NCBI GenBank assembly: GCA_937910305.1
Contig: CALEPS010000134.1
Coordinates: forward strand, 1-27,089
From: an uncultured Bacteroidales bacterium
GTDB lineage: Bacteria; Bacteroidota; Bacteroidia; Bacteroidales; Paludibacteraceae
DNA: 27,089 bases
Direction: 5' to 3'
The notes under the pieces were generated by a model. The model did not search any database. It was not told the origin of the DNA and was given only the letters and a program-made list of their open reading frames with translations. This document shows positions 6,501 through 15,200 of this stretch, one piece after another (within the stretch, counting starts at the first letter, position 1; every line of letters starts with the position of its first letter). Position numbers and translations under genes: made by a program.

Positions 6501-9500
6501 GTTTCTTTGCTGGTGAACTCAGCACCGGCGATGCGGACTACGACGTGTCCCCCCTCATCAACCGAGAGAGCAAAATTGCCTTGGTCTGCCCCTTGGTGGA
6601 GTATCGTACCCTGTTCATGGCAGTTGAGCCAGAACTCCATCGAGAAATCGCCGTTGAGGAAGACGGGGTTAACCGTTTTCGGCTCGGTTATAAATGGCAG
6701 TAGTAGATAGGATACCTCATGATCTATCTGCCTGCCGTTCAGTTTGGCAGTGACGATGACGTTCTTGTCGCCCACATAACCCGGCACAATATCCTCGTTG
6801 AACTCCACGTACATGTTCTCTCCGTATCCAAGGATACCGTTGGCGGGGGCGGGAGTGAAGAGCGGACGGGGTTTTGTCATGTCCTTGATGACCTGCGTCA
6901 CCTCGCTATACACATGTACCTCCTCAGTTCCGTACGGCGTGGTGGTGAAGGCGCGGAACTCATAGTCTCCTTCCTTGTAACTGATATTGTTAGACATGTC
7001 TAACGTCAATCGCAAATCGCCCGTCGGCGGGAGTGTATTGTAACTCTTGTCCGTTGAATCGGCCTGGTTGGTCACCCATGTATGGAGCGTCGTCCATTGG
7101 GTGCTACCCGCAAAGCGGTACTGGATTCCTACGTTCTTGAGGTTCTTGAATGTCCTGTCAAAGCCGGAGACTTTCAGTTGCAACTGTCCGTTACCGGTTG
7201 TCGGGTCAGTGTTTACGATGGGGTTCGTCACTGTCAGAGACACAGGAGAAGACGACGGCACGAAATGGGCATTGAGCGTCACGTGGTCGTAGATCACTTT
7301 CGGTTGGTATTGCGACAAGAAGTAAATCTCTATTCCTTCATGGTCGAGGATAGACTGGTCGGTCTGCGAAACCGTGATGGTCTTCTTGACGGTGGTACCT
7401 TGTTCCGTCCAGATAGTACGGCCGTTGATGGGTGTACCGTCCATCAGTATCTGCAGACCTGTAGTATCCGTTTTCTCCATCACTACAACATCATATCCGA
7501 ACGGATATTGCTGGTGCGCTCTGGACATGTTGGAGCAGTAGAGGGTAGCCGTCGCGCTCTGACCGGCTGGGATGTCTGTCAAGGTGACGGATTTGGCAGG
7601 TGCCTCGTTACCCTTGCTGATCTGTATAAACGGTTGCTCCATCTGCTCTGAGGCGTTGCTCAGCGGCAACGGTTTGCCCTCCGGCTTGTAATAGTGGGTG
7701 GAGTCGGCGGCCTCGTAGGGGTTATACGTCTGACCGGCGAAGAGCGAGAAGATCTTACTCTCGTTGCCGGATTCCGAATCGTACATGTTGATAGAGAGGT
7801 CTGCATCTCGGTTTCCGTCGGCGAGTACATATTCCCATTCGGTATAACTGGTAGTATCATTGCCCGAACCGCTGACCGTTCCTCCGCCTACTGAAGTCTG
7901 TAAACTGGTTCGGACTCCCAAAGAAGTGACCGATTTGATTTCCCAGCTGTCTTTCCATCCCAATACGGCTTGAATGGAATAGTCCGTCTGGGTCTGGTCC
8001 AGCGTCGTAGTATCGTTGCGGAAAGTGAAAGTGCGACTTGAACCGCCGTCGATGGAGTAGTTTTTGAAATTGCCTTTCCGGATAGCTTCTATCTTCTTCT
8101 GCTCGTTGTATGACATCCATTTTTCCCACGCTTTAATCTGGTTGTTGCACATCACTACGCTATCCCATTCCGCAATATCCTTCTTGGTGCTTTGCTGTAT
8201 CTTTCTGAGCGTGGCGGTGTCCGGCTTGAAGGCGTAGTAGCCGCTGTCGCCGTAGTGCTCATCCGTGGGTTGAAGCCATGTGAGGTACTTGGTGTGACCG
8301 GTGTTGTTGACGTAGTCCTCCGCCTCCTGCCGGGTTGGTACGTAGGTCAGGAACTGCTTGCGCTGGTCTTTCCATTTGGGTATCATAACCGTCTCTAACT
8401 CGTATTGTGAGTAGGCAAAGGTCGTACTGACCTTCTCGCCCATGGCTAAAGCGTCCTCCAGAACAATGGTGTACTTGTCGGCAGAGCTGTCCTTCCGGAC
8501 ATGTAACTTGCGGCAGGTACCGACGAGGATGTTGGTGGCTGTGCCGATGAACACATCGCCTCTGGCGCCTACATAAGGATCTTTGTCGCCGGTGGAATAG
8601 GACTCCACCGTTGTGGTCTGGAAGATAGTATCTTGTTTGTGGGTGTATTTCCAATTCGCCTTGATGCCGGATGTCAGGTCCGTTATTACATTACTCGAAT
8701 TGATAATAGCAACGCCAAAGCCATTAGCCGTCACTACATCCACACCGCCGAGCCAGTCGACAATCAGCGAATGTTCTCCGGATCGCTGGTAGGTGTAGTA
8801 TTTGGAGACGGTCTTGACAGTACCTTTTTTCAGAGTCGTCTTGGAGTGCGCACCATACGGGTCACGCAGAATGAACATCACCTTGTCCGGACCCTGGGTG
8901 ACAAAGTTATTACCGGTAGTGAGCGTCCCTAAAACGATAGCATCCATGCGGAACGACTCGTAGGTGCGGTCGTCACGTTTGAGGGTGATATTGAAATGGC
9001 GGGTAAACGGACTCACGATGTTCGGGGCGCCTACTGTCCACCTTAAGGTAGCGTGACCGTCCTTGTCCAGCACTACTTTGTCGTGGATCTTCTTATAGAT
9101 ATCGCCCACGGAGTATTGGGTGCTGTCCTCCGGCACCTTGTAAATAACGGCCTGTCTGGAACTCATCTCATTGCCGATAGTCAGTTCCTGTTCGCTCAGG
9201 TGTACTGTATCCGTAACACCTATAGTACCGTCGTAATTGGTATAGGACTCATAGCCGTGAAGCTCATACTCCGTGCTGTCCAACATCTGATAAATAGGAT
9301 AGCCGAACAGGTACTGCACACTCTCCTGCTCGCCCGCAGTATAGAGATGGCGGAGCGTGTCGGTCTCTTCTTCGTCAATAGACACGATGACGGAATCCCG
9401 ACCAAAAGCACCCTTGGGGCAACCTTTCTCGGTTACATCCACCTGCGGTGTAGCGTAGTGGGTGAAGACCTTCTTGGTGTTATAGCTATAACGGTTATAT

Positions 9501-12500
9501 ACGGTGTCGCCCTGTTCTGTTACGCGACAGATGGAGTCGGTTAACTTCGTCAAAGGATTGGTCAAATCAATCTCCGGCAGCGAGGTGAACTCTATATTAT
9601 CGCGGTTGTTCACAATCTCCACGCTCTTCATCACATACTTGAGCGGAGGTAACTTGGCGGAGAACTCACCCGTGGCGCTATCCGTAGTAATGTAGATATA
9701 CTTGGTGTTTGCCGCCTCGCCGGAGCCGGTCCATGCGTGGCTGCGGATGGAAGAGGTGTCGCTCTCGAACGTTCGGTCGGTACCGGCCGGTGTGATATGA
9801 TCCTCGGCCGAGCAGTTGAACGAGAAGGAAGCATTGTTGAGCCGGAGCGTCAGTTTCGCCACACCGATATTGTTCTTCGACGCACCGAAGCCGACGGCAA
9901 GCGTGTCGTTGTACTTGGCACCGGCTACACGGCCGACGAAGTTAACTAACGTGGAGTCCGTAAAGTCGTACTGTACCCGATCGGCAAAGTTATACGTCCC
10001 TTCGATCGGGAACCGTCCGCTATCCACCAGACAGTGACCGTTCAACTTGGCTTCCACATAGTGCTCGCCGATAGGCACGCTGATGCTGTAGTAACCGTCC
10101 GCATCCGTCTGCTGCACTTTGCCGTTGGACGAGACGGCCAGACCATCCACATACAATGGAATACCTTCGACGGGGATGTTCGTGCCGGCGTAGTAGATAT
10201 GTCCCGTCATCCGGAACGAACTCTCGTCCTCAAAATCAACATTGTTCGCCGTGAGGCTCGTCGGACTGATGAACAGCGAACGCGTGTTAGGATTGAACTT
10301 ATGGATACCTTTCTCCGGCACCACGGTGTAAGACGAACCGCTACCCTTGAACGGAATACCGCGGATGAGGTACTCGCCTTTGTCGTTGGTCACACCGTAA
10401 CGCGCGAGTTGCGCCTCGGCAGGCACTATCGGTGAAGAGACGATATTATTGCCCATCGTAGCGTGCCGTCCGTTGGGCTGGTCGCTCGCATAAGAAGCAT
10501 CGAAAGCATAACGCGCCAGACCTTCGTCGAGCGGCCAGTAGAGCATAAGCCCTTGCTCACGGCCGTTCAGCACGCGGTCGAAGTAACCGGCTTTCTCGGC
10601 CGCAGAGAGCACATGATTCCATACCCGTACCTCCGCGAAATTACCACGGAAAGCCTGCGCATCGGCTATCCCTTGCGCACCGCCCAAAGAGAAAGGCACA
10701 GAGAGTTCCTGCGGGGCAAAAGTGATGGTTCTCACCTCGCCGCTATCTACCTGCACACCCAGTTGGTCGCCCGTCTTACTGATCGTCAGCAAGGAGTACC
10801 GGCCCGCAGGAAGGGTGGCACCGATGGAGGACGTGTTCAAGGTATAGTAACCCGGCTCTACAATCACGGAATCAGCGACAAATTTCGCATCCATCTGATA
10901 GCCTTGTCTCCACGAATCAATGCCGGGATACCCGTATGATTGTAGTTTGATCAGGAGAGAACCATAATAATCCAGGTTATCCGAGCCATAACAGATCTTA
11001 CCCAGTACACTTACCGTGCCGCAAGTTCCATTCTGACCGCAACCGATGTTGTAAGGGCTGTTATCTCCTTTGGTAGCCGTGACACTGCTCACTGTATAGG
11101 CGATGGTAATATTGCCGCAAGTCCCCCTATACCCGGTTCCTATACCGGCACTATAACCGCTGCCCGTTGCAGTAACGATTCCTCCTGTGATGGTGATGTC
11201 TCCGCACGACCCGCTGTTAGCACAGCCGATTCCTGCCGCATTCTCTCCTCCTGTAGCCTGGATGGTACCACCCTCTATGACAATGTTGCCGCATGATGAG
11301 CCGTAGCTGCCTCCTATACCACATCCATAGCCGTTCGAAGAAGCGTCAAGCGAACCCATACCCACAATGGTGAGCGTCTTACCCTCCGGGACATGAATAC
11401 CCGGGTAGCTCTGCTGGAAACCTTTGACGGTATTACGGCCCTCCAAATCCAGCGTGGCGTCACCCAGACAACTGATACCTGCCCATGACTTGTTCCGTTG
11501 GTTGGTGCCGTTGATGGTTACGTCGCGAAGCATCACAGTGGCTCCTTCGGCAATGGTGATTTTATAGTCGCCGCCTAACGTGCCGGTCAGTATTTCTCCG
11601 TCCTGCGCTGTGTAGTTGCCCGTCAGAGAAGACAGGTCGGTGGCAGTGACCAGTACCGGCTCTTTGACCGGCTGCACATAATCACTCTTGTTGATCAACA
11701 GCTCATACCCTCCGTTCGAGGAGTTGCCTAAGAGAACCTGTCCCATCCCCGGCAAACCGGCCAACACCGCCCCTTCGCTCAACCTTGCATCGGGACGGAC
11801 GAAGAACTGCACCGTATAGTCCTTGCCGCTGCCGAAGACCTTGTCCAACTCTGCCGAATCGGCCTTCCATGCAATACCTTCGGAAGTGCCGTTAATATAC
11901 TGCGACGAACTCTTGACCGTGTTGTCGTCGCCTGTGTCTGACGCCCGGAGCCACAGACGTACGTCCGGCACCGCGGTACCCGTTCCGTACTTGACCAGAC
12001 CCGACACCGTGCCGCGGGACTGGCAGAAACCCACGGCATAAAGCGTGTTGCGGGGAACACCGCCTTCGAAGACCTGAATACTGTACTCGTAGTAATAACC
12101 CGGCTTGACGGTATTGTCCTCAAACGTGTAGCTGGCATCCGTACCGTTGGTGGTGTTGATGGACATGAACGCATCGTTGCTGTTGACGTAACGGCGTGAG
12201 ATGACATACGTGCTGTTACTCGTACCCACCTGCGATGCTGTCCAAGAGAGCGTCACGCTCCCTTCGTGCGTGCCCTTGGTAGCGGTAAAAGTCTTGAGAG
12301 TGGTGTTTTCTAACGCACCCGCAGAGACGGCGTCGCTCTCGAATCGGTAACCGCCCGCTAACTCCAACCGTACTTTATACAAATACCGCACAATAGAGTT
12401 GGGCAGGTTACTGTCCTCAAACGCTAATGTCGCACCGGCACCCGGATTGGCATCGCCGCTCACCGAAGGAAGCTCCGCCCAGGAGGTGTTATCGGTACTG

Positions 12501-13894
12501 CGTAACACCTTGAAACTGACGGTTGCATCGCTCACCGGCACACGCGTGTACTGCCATGTGAAACGAACCTTGTTCTTGACGGTCGAGTCCTGACGCAAGC
12601 CGTAGATAGTCACGCCGGGCGCCGTACTCACTACCGCCGAAGTGGTGCAGCCGAGCTTGGCGAGCAACGCTTCACTCGGACTGTTCAGATTGCTCTCGCT
12701 GACACCATTACCGATAAAGTCGGTGGGCACATTCGCTACCATATATTGATAATACGTGCCTATTGTGGCATCGTCATCGGTGAAACTCTGCGCACCGCCG
12801 TTGGTTGCGCTTAGCGAACCGCGTTTGCTCCACGAACTGCCGGACTTCGCTTTGCCGTTGGCGTCCGTCTCGATACGATAGATAAATGGCGTGACTTTCA
12901 AATAGTTACTGCCCGCATGGCTCGTCCAAGTCATCGCCGTCTGGTGGGCGAACTGACGGTATTCGGTCGTGATAGCACCGGGGATGGGAATGAGCGAAAA
13001 AGCGTTCTCTTTGGTCTCCGTCTTGGTCTGAACATTAAACCAGTTGTCGGGATCTTTCACACCGTGCGTCACCGACACCTTATAGTCTATACGCGCGGGA
13101 TTACCCACACCCTCCGGAAACGAACACTCCTCTGTCTTCTCCTGTGCACCCGCCTCGTAGGACTTATCAACCGTCACCATACTGCCGTCCTGCTTGTAGA
13201 AACTATAAGTGACGTTATACGTCGCCTTACGCATACGAACTGAACTGACCTTACTGTCTATGTCGTTCGGCAGTTTGGGCACGGTGAACGTCAGCTGGTC
13301 TATGCCGCTGAGTTCCGCCGTGTACGACTTCCAGTCGTAATCGGTCAGCCCGAGGTTCGTGCTGGTGCCTACACTATACCGCAGAACCCGGTCGTACCAG
13401 TCATCGTTAGAGTGCTTGAAATGGAAATAGACCTTCCAGTTACCGCCTGCCATCTCCGATGAGTAATACAGGTCGATCTGGGCAGTCATATAGTGCTTGT
13501 CGCTGCCCCATTTCTTGAGCGAGAACGTCTGTTCGGAACTCGTCAGTTCTGGCGTACCGTACGCACCGTTGGTGAACCATGCCTTGGCGTTCGACATCAG
13601 CAACTTGGCTTTCACGTCTGCGTTGTTACTCTCGTCATCACCCTCGTTGATGTACTTCAGACTCAACAGGTCAATACTCTTCGATCCGTTGGTGGCAATC
13701 AGCGTTCCCTCCTGGCAATACGTGTTCTTGCCATCCAAATCCGCCAGGAAAACCTCCAGATACAAATGATCCGTGTAGTGTGTGGCGGAATACTTGTCCT
13801 CATTCAACACCCAGTCACTTGCCCTCAGGGCACTCGTTCCCGCGAGGAGCATCAACAGCACCACCGCCGATTTAATAAAACGATTCAATTTCAT
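3524..13894 (-). CDS. Giant secreted multidomain surface protein, 3456 residues
   Basis: A signal peptide (1-25, cut after LRA) precedes an N-terminal beta domain. Fibronectin-III-like modules follow at about 425-500 and 530-615 (TATKG...VTLSW). A carboxypeptidase-regulatory-like domain (about 620-1200) is interrupted by a LamG domain, itself interrupted at about 740-1030 by a glycine-rich solenoid of AGIG/CG.I.I.GG repeats. A second such domain lies near 1220-1285. The central region has GPDKVMFILRDPYG (about 1666) and GDVFIGTATN (about 1775). A Big_5-like segment (about 2340) leads to two LamG domains (2408-2552 and 2588-2735; WTFIALNY, WHHLALNV, DEIRIW). Then come beta domains with FIGGECRG and two WNW motifs, and a C-terminal NGILYI/TGKR signature, probably a type IX secretion signal. 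It overlaps the lipoprotein gene by ATGA. Lectin-like adhesion is inferred; no catalytic motif was seen. It is paralogous to the 3306-residue protein. Confidence 0.95.
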   Translation of the reverse strand: MKLNRFIKSAVVLLMLLAGTSALRASDWVLNEDKYSATHYTDHLYLEVFLADLDGKNTYCQEGTLIATNGSKSIDLLSLKYINEGDDESNNADVKAKLLMSNAKAWFTNGAYGTPELTSSEQTFSLKKWGSDKHYMTAQIDLYYSSEMAGGNWKVYFHFKHSNDDWYDRVLRYSVGTSTNLGLTDYDWKSYTAELSGIDQLTFTVPKLPNDIDSKVSSVRMRKATYNVTYSFYKQDGSMVTVDKSYEAGAQEKTEECSFPEGVGNPARIDYKVSVTHGVKDPDNWFNVQTKTETKENAFSLIPIPGAITTEYRQFAHQTAMTWTSHAGSNYLKVTPFIYRIETDANGKAKSGSSWSKRGSLSATNGGAQSFTDDDATIGTYYQYMVANVPTDFIGNGVSESNLNSPSEALLAKLGCTTSAVVSTAPGVTIYGLRQDSTVKNKVRFTWQYTRVPVSDATVSFKVLRSTDNTSWAELPSVSGDANPGAGATLAFEDSNLPNSIVRYLYKVRLELAGGYRFESDAVSAGALENTTLKTFTATKGTHEGSVTLSWTASQVGTSNSTYVISRRYVNSNDAFMSINTTNGTDASYTFEDNTVKPGYYYEYSIQVFEGGVPRNTLYAVGFCQSRGTVSGLVKYGTGTAVPDVRLWLRASDTGDDNTVKSSSQYINGTSEGIAWKADSAELDKVFGSGKDYTVQFFVRPDARLSEGAVLAGLPGMGQVLLGNSSNGGYELLINKSDYVQPVKEPVLVTATDLSSLTGNYTAQDGEILTGTLGGDYKITIAEGATVMLRDVTINGTNQRNKSWAGISCLGDATLDLEGRNTVKGFQQSYPGIHVPEGKTLTIVGMGSLDASSNGYGCGIGGSYGSSCGNIVIEGGTIQATGGENAAGIGCANSGSCGDITITGGIVTATGSGYSAGIGTGYRGTCGNITIAYTVSSVTATKGDNSPYNIGCGQNGTCGTVSVLGKICYGSDNLDYYGSLLIKLQSYGYPGIDSWRQGYQMDAKFVADSVIVEPGYYTLNTSSIGATLPAGRYSLLTISKTGDQLGVQVDSGEVRTITFAPQELSVPFSLGGAQGIADAQAFRGNFAEVRVWNHVLSAAEKAGYFDRVLNGREQGLMLYWPLDEGLARYAFDASYASDQPNGRHATMGNNIVSSPIVPAEAQLARYGVTNDKGEYLIRGIPFKGSGSSYTVVPEKGIHKFNPNTRSLFISPTSLTANNVDFEDESSFRMTGHIYYAGTNIPVEGIPLYVDGLAVSSNGKVQQTDADGYYSISVPIGEHYVEAKLNGHCLVDSGRFPIEGTYNFADRVQYDFTDSTLVNFVGRVAGAKYNDTLAVGFGASKNNIGVAKLTLRLNNASFSFNCSAEDHITPAGTDRTFESDTSSIRSHAWTGSGEAANTKYIYITTDSATGEFSAKLPPLKYVMKSVEIVNNRDNIEFTSLPEIDLTNPLTKLTDSICRVTEQGDTVYNRYSYNTKKVFTHYATPQVDVTEKGCPKGAFGRDSVIVSIDEEETDTLRHLYTAGEQESVQYLFGYPIYQMLDSTEYELHGYESYTNYDGTIGVTDTVHLSEQELTIGNEMSSRQAVIYKVPEDSTQYSVGDIYKKIHDKVVLDKDGHATLRWTVGAPNIVSPFTRHFNITLKRDDRTYESFRMDAIVLGTLTTGNNFVTQGPDKVMFILRDPYGAHSKTTLKKGTVKTVSKYYTYQRSGEHSLIVDWLGGVDVVTANGFGVAIINSSNVITDLTSGIKANWKYTHKQDTIFQTTTVESYSTGDKDPYVGARGDVFIGTATNILVGTCRKLHVRKDSSADKYTIVLEDALAMGEKVSTTFAYSQYELETVMIPKWKDQRKQFLTYVPTRQEAEDYVNNTGHTKYLTWLQPTDEHYGDSGYYAFKPDTATLRKIQQSTKKDIAEWDSVVMCNNQIKAWEKWMSYNEQKKIEAIRKGNFKNYSIDGGSSRTFTFRNDTTTLDQTQTDYSIQAVLGWKDSWEIKSVTSLGVRTSLQTSVGGGTVSGSGNDTTSYTEWEYVLADGNRDADLSINMYDSESGNESKIFSLFAGQTYNPYEAADSTHYYKPEGKPLPLSNASEQMEQPFIQISKGNEAPAKSVTLTDIPAGQSATATLYCSNMSRAHQQYPFGYDVVVMEKTDTTGLQILMDGTPINGRTIWTEQGTTVKKTITVSQTDQSILDHEGIEIYFLSQYQPKVIYDHVTLNAHFVPSSSPVSLTVTNPIVNTDPTTGNGQLQLKVSGFDRTFKNLKNVGIQYRFAGSTQWTTLHTWVTNQADSTDKSYNTLPPTGDLRLTLDMSNNISYKEGDYEFRAFTTTPYGTEEVHVYSEVTQVIKDMTKPRPLFTPAPANGILGYGENMYVEFNEDIVPGYVGDKNVIVTAKLNGRQIDHEVSYLLLPFITEPKTVNPVFLNGDFSMEFWLNCHEQGTILHQGADQGNFALSVDEGGHVVVRIAGAEFTSKETLPMDKWTFIALNYKASSMSFSMLAQYDETTVRLFSEEYVSETAIQRANYTVDNYLYLGPVNANIHDLALYNIYRDVLQAAGEKYESKDTYTYGLTNYWHMNEGHGTVAADTRHTHDFEVVDSWDIQNSNYALRIDSTAGAQFDISRISTGLNDSYAIELWYSPTSIGYDTVFETQGLCLRYDSLHNIVLDYGTKSQTVASHADFLNLGGMWHHLALNVVRGQAASFYLDGKRTAVIAEADVPVLKGAVFTVAKGNKFSFVDEIRIWKATLSEERLLSNQYNTIDTSDVYSRGLIAYYPFEKDSTINGIKTKGETLQNMAPQSNTGNAGDMMAVEAMAVKHTPPLKNAPTETRITAQPVASERKVVINIAETEVSLRDIEGTTLNITMSEVHDLHGNMSNPIKWTAYVQQNTLKWCKDSVSISKKYGEDYTFDVNIENKSGQIEYYTLEHMPEWLTLVDGNGLSGSDFGLSTASEVMPLKTTVLRFAVTPYVPVGNYDVTIGLKGNNEILEPLRIVMKVRGEEPEWTVDPTLYVHNMTVIGQVYLSGILMENPESMVAAFIGGECRGVAKPEKVRGAAFVTLTIYGEDTATKDGGKPISFRIWDATKGVAYTDAKVKVPSDQVQSTTVVFHQDLILGNFDQPAIWTKSDNVEQLISVHENWNWITLGVRPETQYCDILFADYNGWGILLKDTGSYIQSNGAEWKGSLRPVVNTMYKMKITRTPATENAVLNTQLAIFGQQLSSDSMTVTIQPGWNWLPYTPLTTKRVAGAVAGMHPRKGDVIKSQTAVSIYGTNVWEGSLQSLESGHGYLYYSTDTVTKSFVYPTDIYQPNGTLGAPMRINAKMVNAKMVNANYPGNMTMTIRLLDGETIVDTCEIVAFVEDECRGAVRADEEGLYYLVISGEGAGQHMSLKTVLDGELVTIDNSLTYVTDDHIGTPWEPYTIQLNAAEGVEEVETSATPGGYRKILINGILYIVRPNGEMYDVTGKRVSEK
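3949..3984 (-). repeat. 15-bp in-frame tandem repeat in a linker
   Basis: CATTTACCATTTTCG occurs at 3949-3963 and 3964-3978, with a partial third copy. In the giant protein it encodes NAKMV twice. The linker lies just before the last beta domain, where the paralogue also carries repetitive DNA. Confidence 0.85.
4628..4658 (-). repeat. 7-8-nt degenerate repeats in the 3456-residue gene
   Basis: On the coding strand, units AAGTACC, AAGTGACC, AAGTAC and AAAGTAC follow one another, encoding part of a KVKVPSDQVQST linker. The same AAGTGAC core recurs on the opposite strand of the paralogue at 17161-17195. Confidence 0.6.
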
Positions 13895-14826
13895 ATATTG
13901 CTTTTGATTTGTAGTTTCAACGTCGCCACGACGAACTCGCCCTCGTTAAGCTGGGCAGAAGCGGTGCCGGTATAAGTACCGACGGAGTTCGTGACGGTAA
14001 AGTTATAGGTGCGCGATAGGGGTGTCGGCAGCATAGCCGCATACACCTCGTTCTGCTCCGACGGGCAGGTGATAGTGAGCGCCGCTGACACATTATTGGC
14101 TACAGCGTGCGCGCCGCTGTTGTCTGTCAGGGCGGTCACGGTGACGCTGGCAGACTGCGGGTACTTGCCGTTGCTGGAGTCATCGGTAGAATAACTGATA
14201 GTGAGCGTACCAACAGGTATATCCGCATCGGTGTCCTTGTTCTTAAAACGGAACTTGCAGACAGTCAGCAAACTCTTCATCTGTCCCATGGTGGCAGTAG
14301 CGTCCGTCTCACTCACTGCCGTCACATGCGCTCTGCCATATTGGTGGTGGTACGAGGTCGCCAGTGTCCCCAGCGTCCCGTCTTGTCCGCTGAGAGGAAT
14401 AATATACCTGTATCCCGTGCTTGCGTCGATGTATTCAAACGTACTGTTTTGCGGATATACCACCGCCAGATAATCCTCTGCCGTACACGTCACACCGCCC
14501 ACTAACGAAGAAACCTCCGCCGTAGTGGTAGCTTCCAGCCTGCCTGTGTAGAGAACAGGAGGCTCCGATGAATGGTCTTGCCGGCTGAGGTTGCAAAAAC
14601 TCAACCAGTCGCCTGCTGTCCAAGAGGCGGAGAGGGTACTTCCTTCATCCGTGATAGTGGCAGCCGCTATCCGTCGCGGTGAACCCGCAACCTGTGGCGT
14701 GACGGTCAGATGACGAAGCTTGACTGCCGGAATCGGTTCGTCCGGTGTGTTGCTTTGCTTCTTGCAAGACGGGATAGTCATCACCACTACCCCGCATATA
14801 ACGGAAAGATGTAATATCTTATTCAT
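13891..14826 (-). CDS. Fimbrillin-like surface lipoprotein, 311 residues
   Basis: The N-terminus is a lipoprotein signal ending IPSC (Cys21), so the mature protein should be lipid-anchored. The body has features of fimbrillin / Mfa-like proteins: TITDEGSTLSASWTAGD near 58-74, SGQDGTLGTLATSYHHQYG near 145-165, a central LLTVCKF strand, and a C-terminal GEFVVATLKL strand, the place of the donor or clasp strand in fimbrial shafts. It aligns along its length with the 372-residue lipoprotein of the other operon. It sits between the 44-residue peptide gene (11-nt gap) and the giant gene, whose ATG overlaps its TGA (13891-13894), so the two are probably translationally coupled. No separate shaft, usher or tip gene is present, so it may anchor or partner the giant protein rather than build a classical fimbria. 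That role is inference. Confidence 0.9.
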   Translation of the reverse strand: MNKILHLSVICGVVVMTIPSCKKQSNTPDEPIPAVKLRHLTVTPQVAGSPRRIAAATITDEGSTLSASWTAGDWLSFCNLSRQDHSSEPPVLYTGRLEATTTAEVSSLVGGVTCTAEDYLAVVYPQNSTFEYIDASTGYRYIIPLSGQDGTLGTLATSYHHQYGRAHVTAVSETDATATMGQMKSLLTVCKFRFKNKDTDADIPVGTLTISYSTDDSSNGKYPQSASVTVTALTDNSGAHAVANNVSAALTITCPSEQNEVYAAMLPTPLSRTYNFTVTNSVGTYTGTASAQLNEGEFVVATLKLQIKSNI

Positions 14827-14837
14827 AGGGTCTGTTT

Positions 14838-14972
14838 TTAGAATGTCTGTGTAAATCCTCCTCCTGTTTTCTTTTGATAATTACCGATTCGGACACTACC
14901 GATGCTGCAAAGCATGTAAGGCATGGTAATACGGGTGCTTTCGACCTGTGGTTGAGTGTATTTCTTTTTCAT
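14838..14972 (-). CDS. 44-residue peptide upstream of the fimbrillin gene
   Basis: The frame opens ATG at 14972 and reads MKKKYTQP..., MLCSIG in the middle, and ends KKTGGGFTQTF before TAA at 14840-14838. It is the first gene of its operon, about 130 nt after the promoter and 11 nt before the lipoprotein start. It is real rather than accidental because the N-terminal 46 or so residues of the lipoprotein in the other operon match it along its length: MKKIYTQP, MLCASG, then KKNSGNGFTQTF. There the frame continues into the lipoprotein signal instead of stopping. The MKK.Y..P opening with a cysteine near residue 20 resembles very short Bacteroidales peptides I recall beside secreted-protein genes; their function is unknown. 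No membrane segment is evident. Confidence 0.8.
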   Translation of the reverse strand: MKKKYTQPQVESTRITMPYMLCSIGSVRIGNYQKKTGGGFTQTF

Positions 14973-15110
14973 TGTGTTGATGATTTCGTTATGGTGTTCT
15001 TACGGCTACGTTCCGCAAATCCTGTGTTAATGGGTATCTTTTCTGCCCGTGCCCTTGCGATGAGGTATCGGTACAGCGGAAGGGTTAGCGCTTTATATAA
15101 AAATTGCGTA

Positions 15111-15142
15111 CAAAGGTACTGCTTTTTTTTGAAATGACCAAA
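15111..15142 (-). promoter_or_regulatory. Promoter of the downstream operon
   Basis: The -7 box TACCTTTG is at 15118-15111 and TTTG at 15142-15139, 20 bp apart. The -33 box lies in the T-tract of the upstream operon's terminator. The GCAGTACCTTTG core is identical to that of the promoter at 26506-26537. Confidence 0.75.
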
Positions 15143-15183
15143 AAAATCACCCGCCCATTTGGTTTTTGCCCAAATGAGCGGGT
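15140..15183 (-). terminator. Terminator of the upstream giant-gene operon
   Basis: On the minus strand a 14-bp stem with one mismatch (ACCCGCtCATTTGG, 15183-15170, with its partner 15162-15149) is followed by GATTTTTTT. It begins 18 bp after the stop codon at 15201. Confidence 0.9.
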
Positions 15184-15200
15184 GTAAAAGAGCAACTCTG

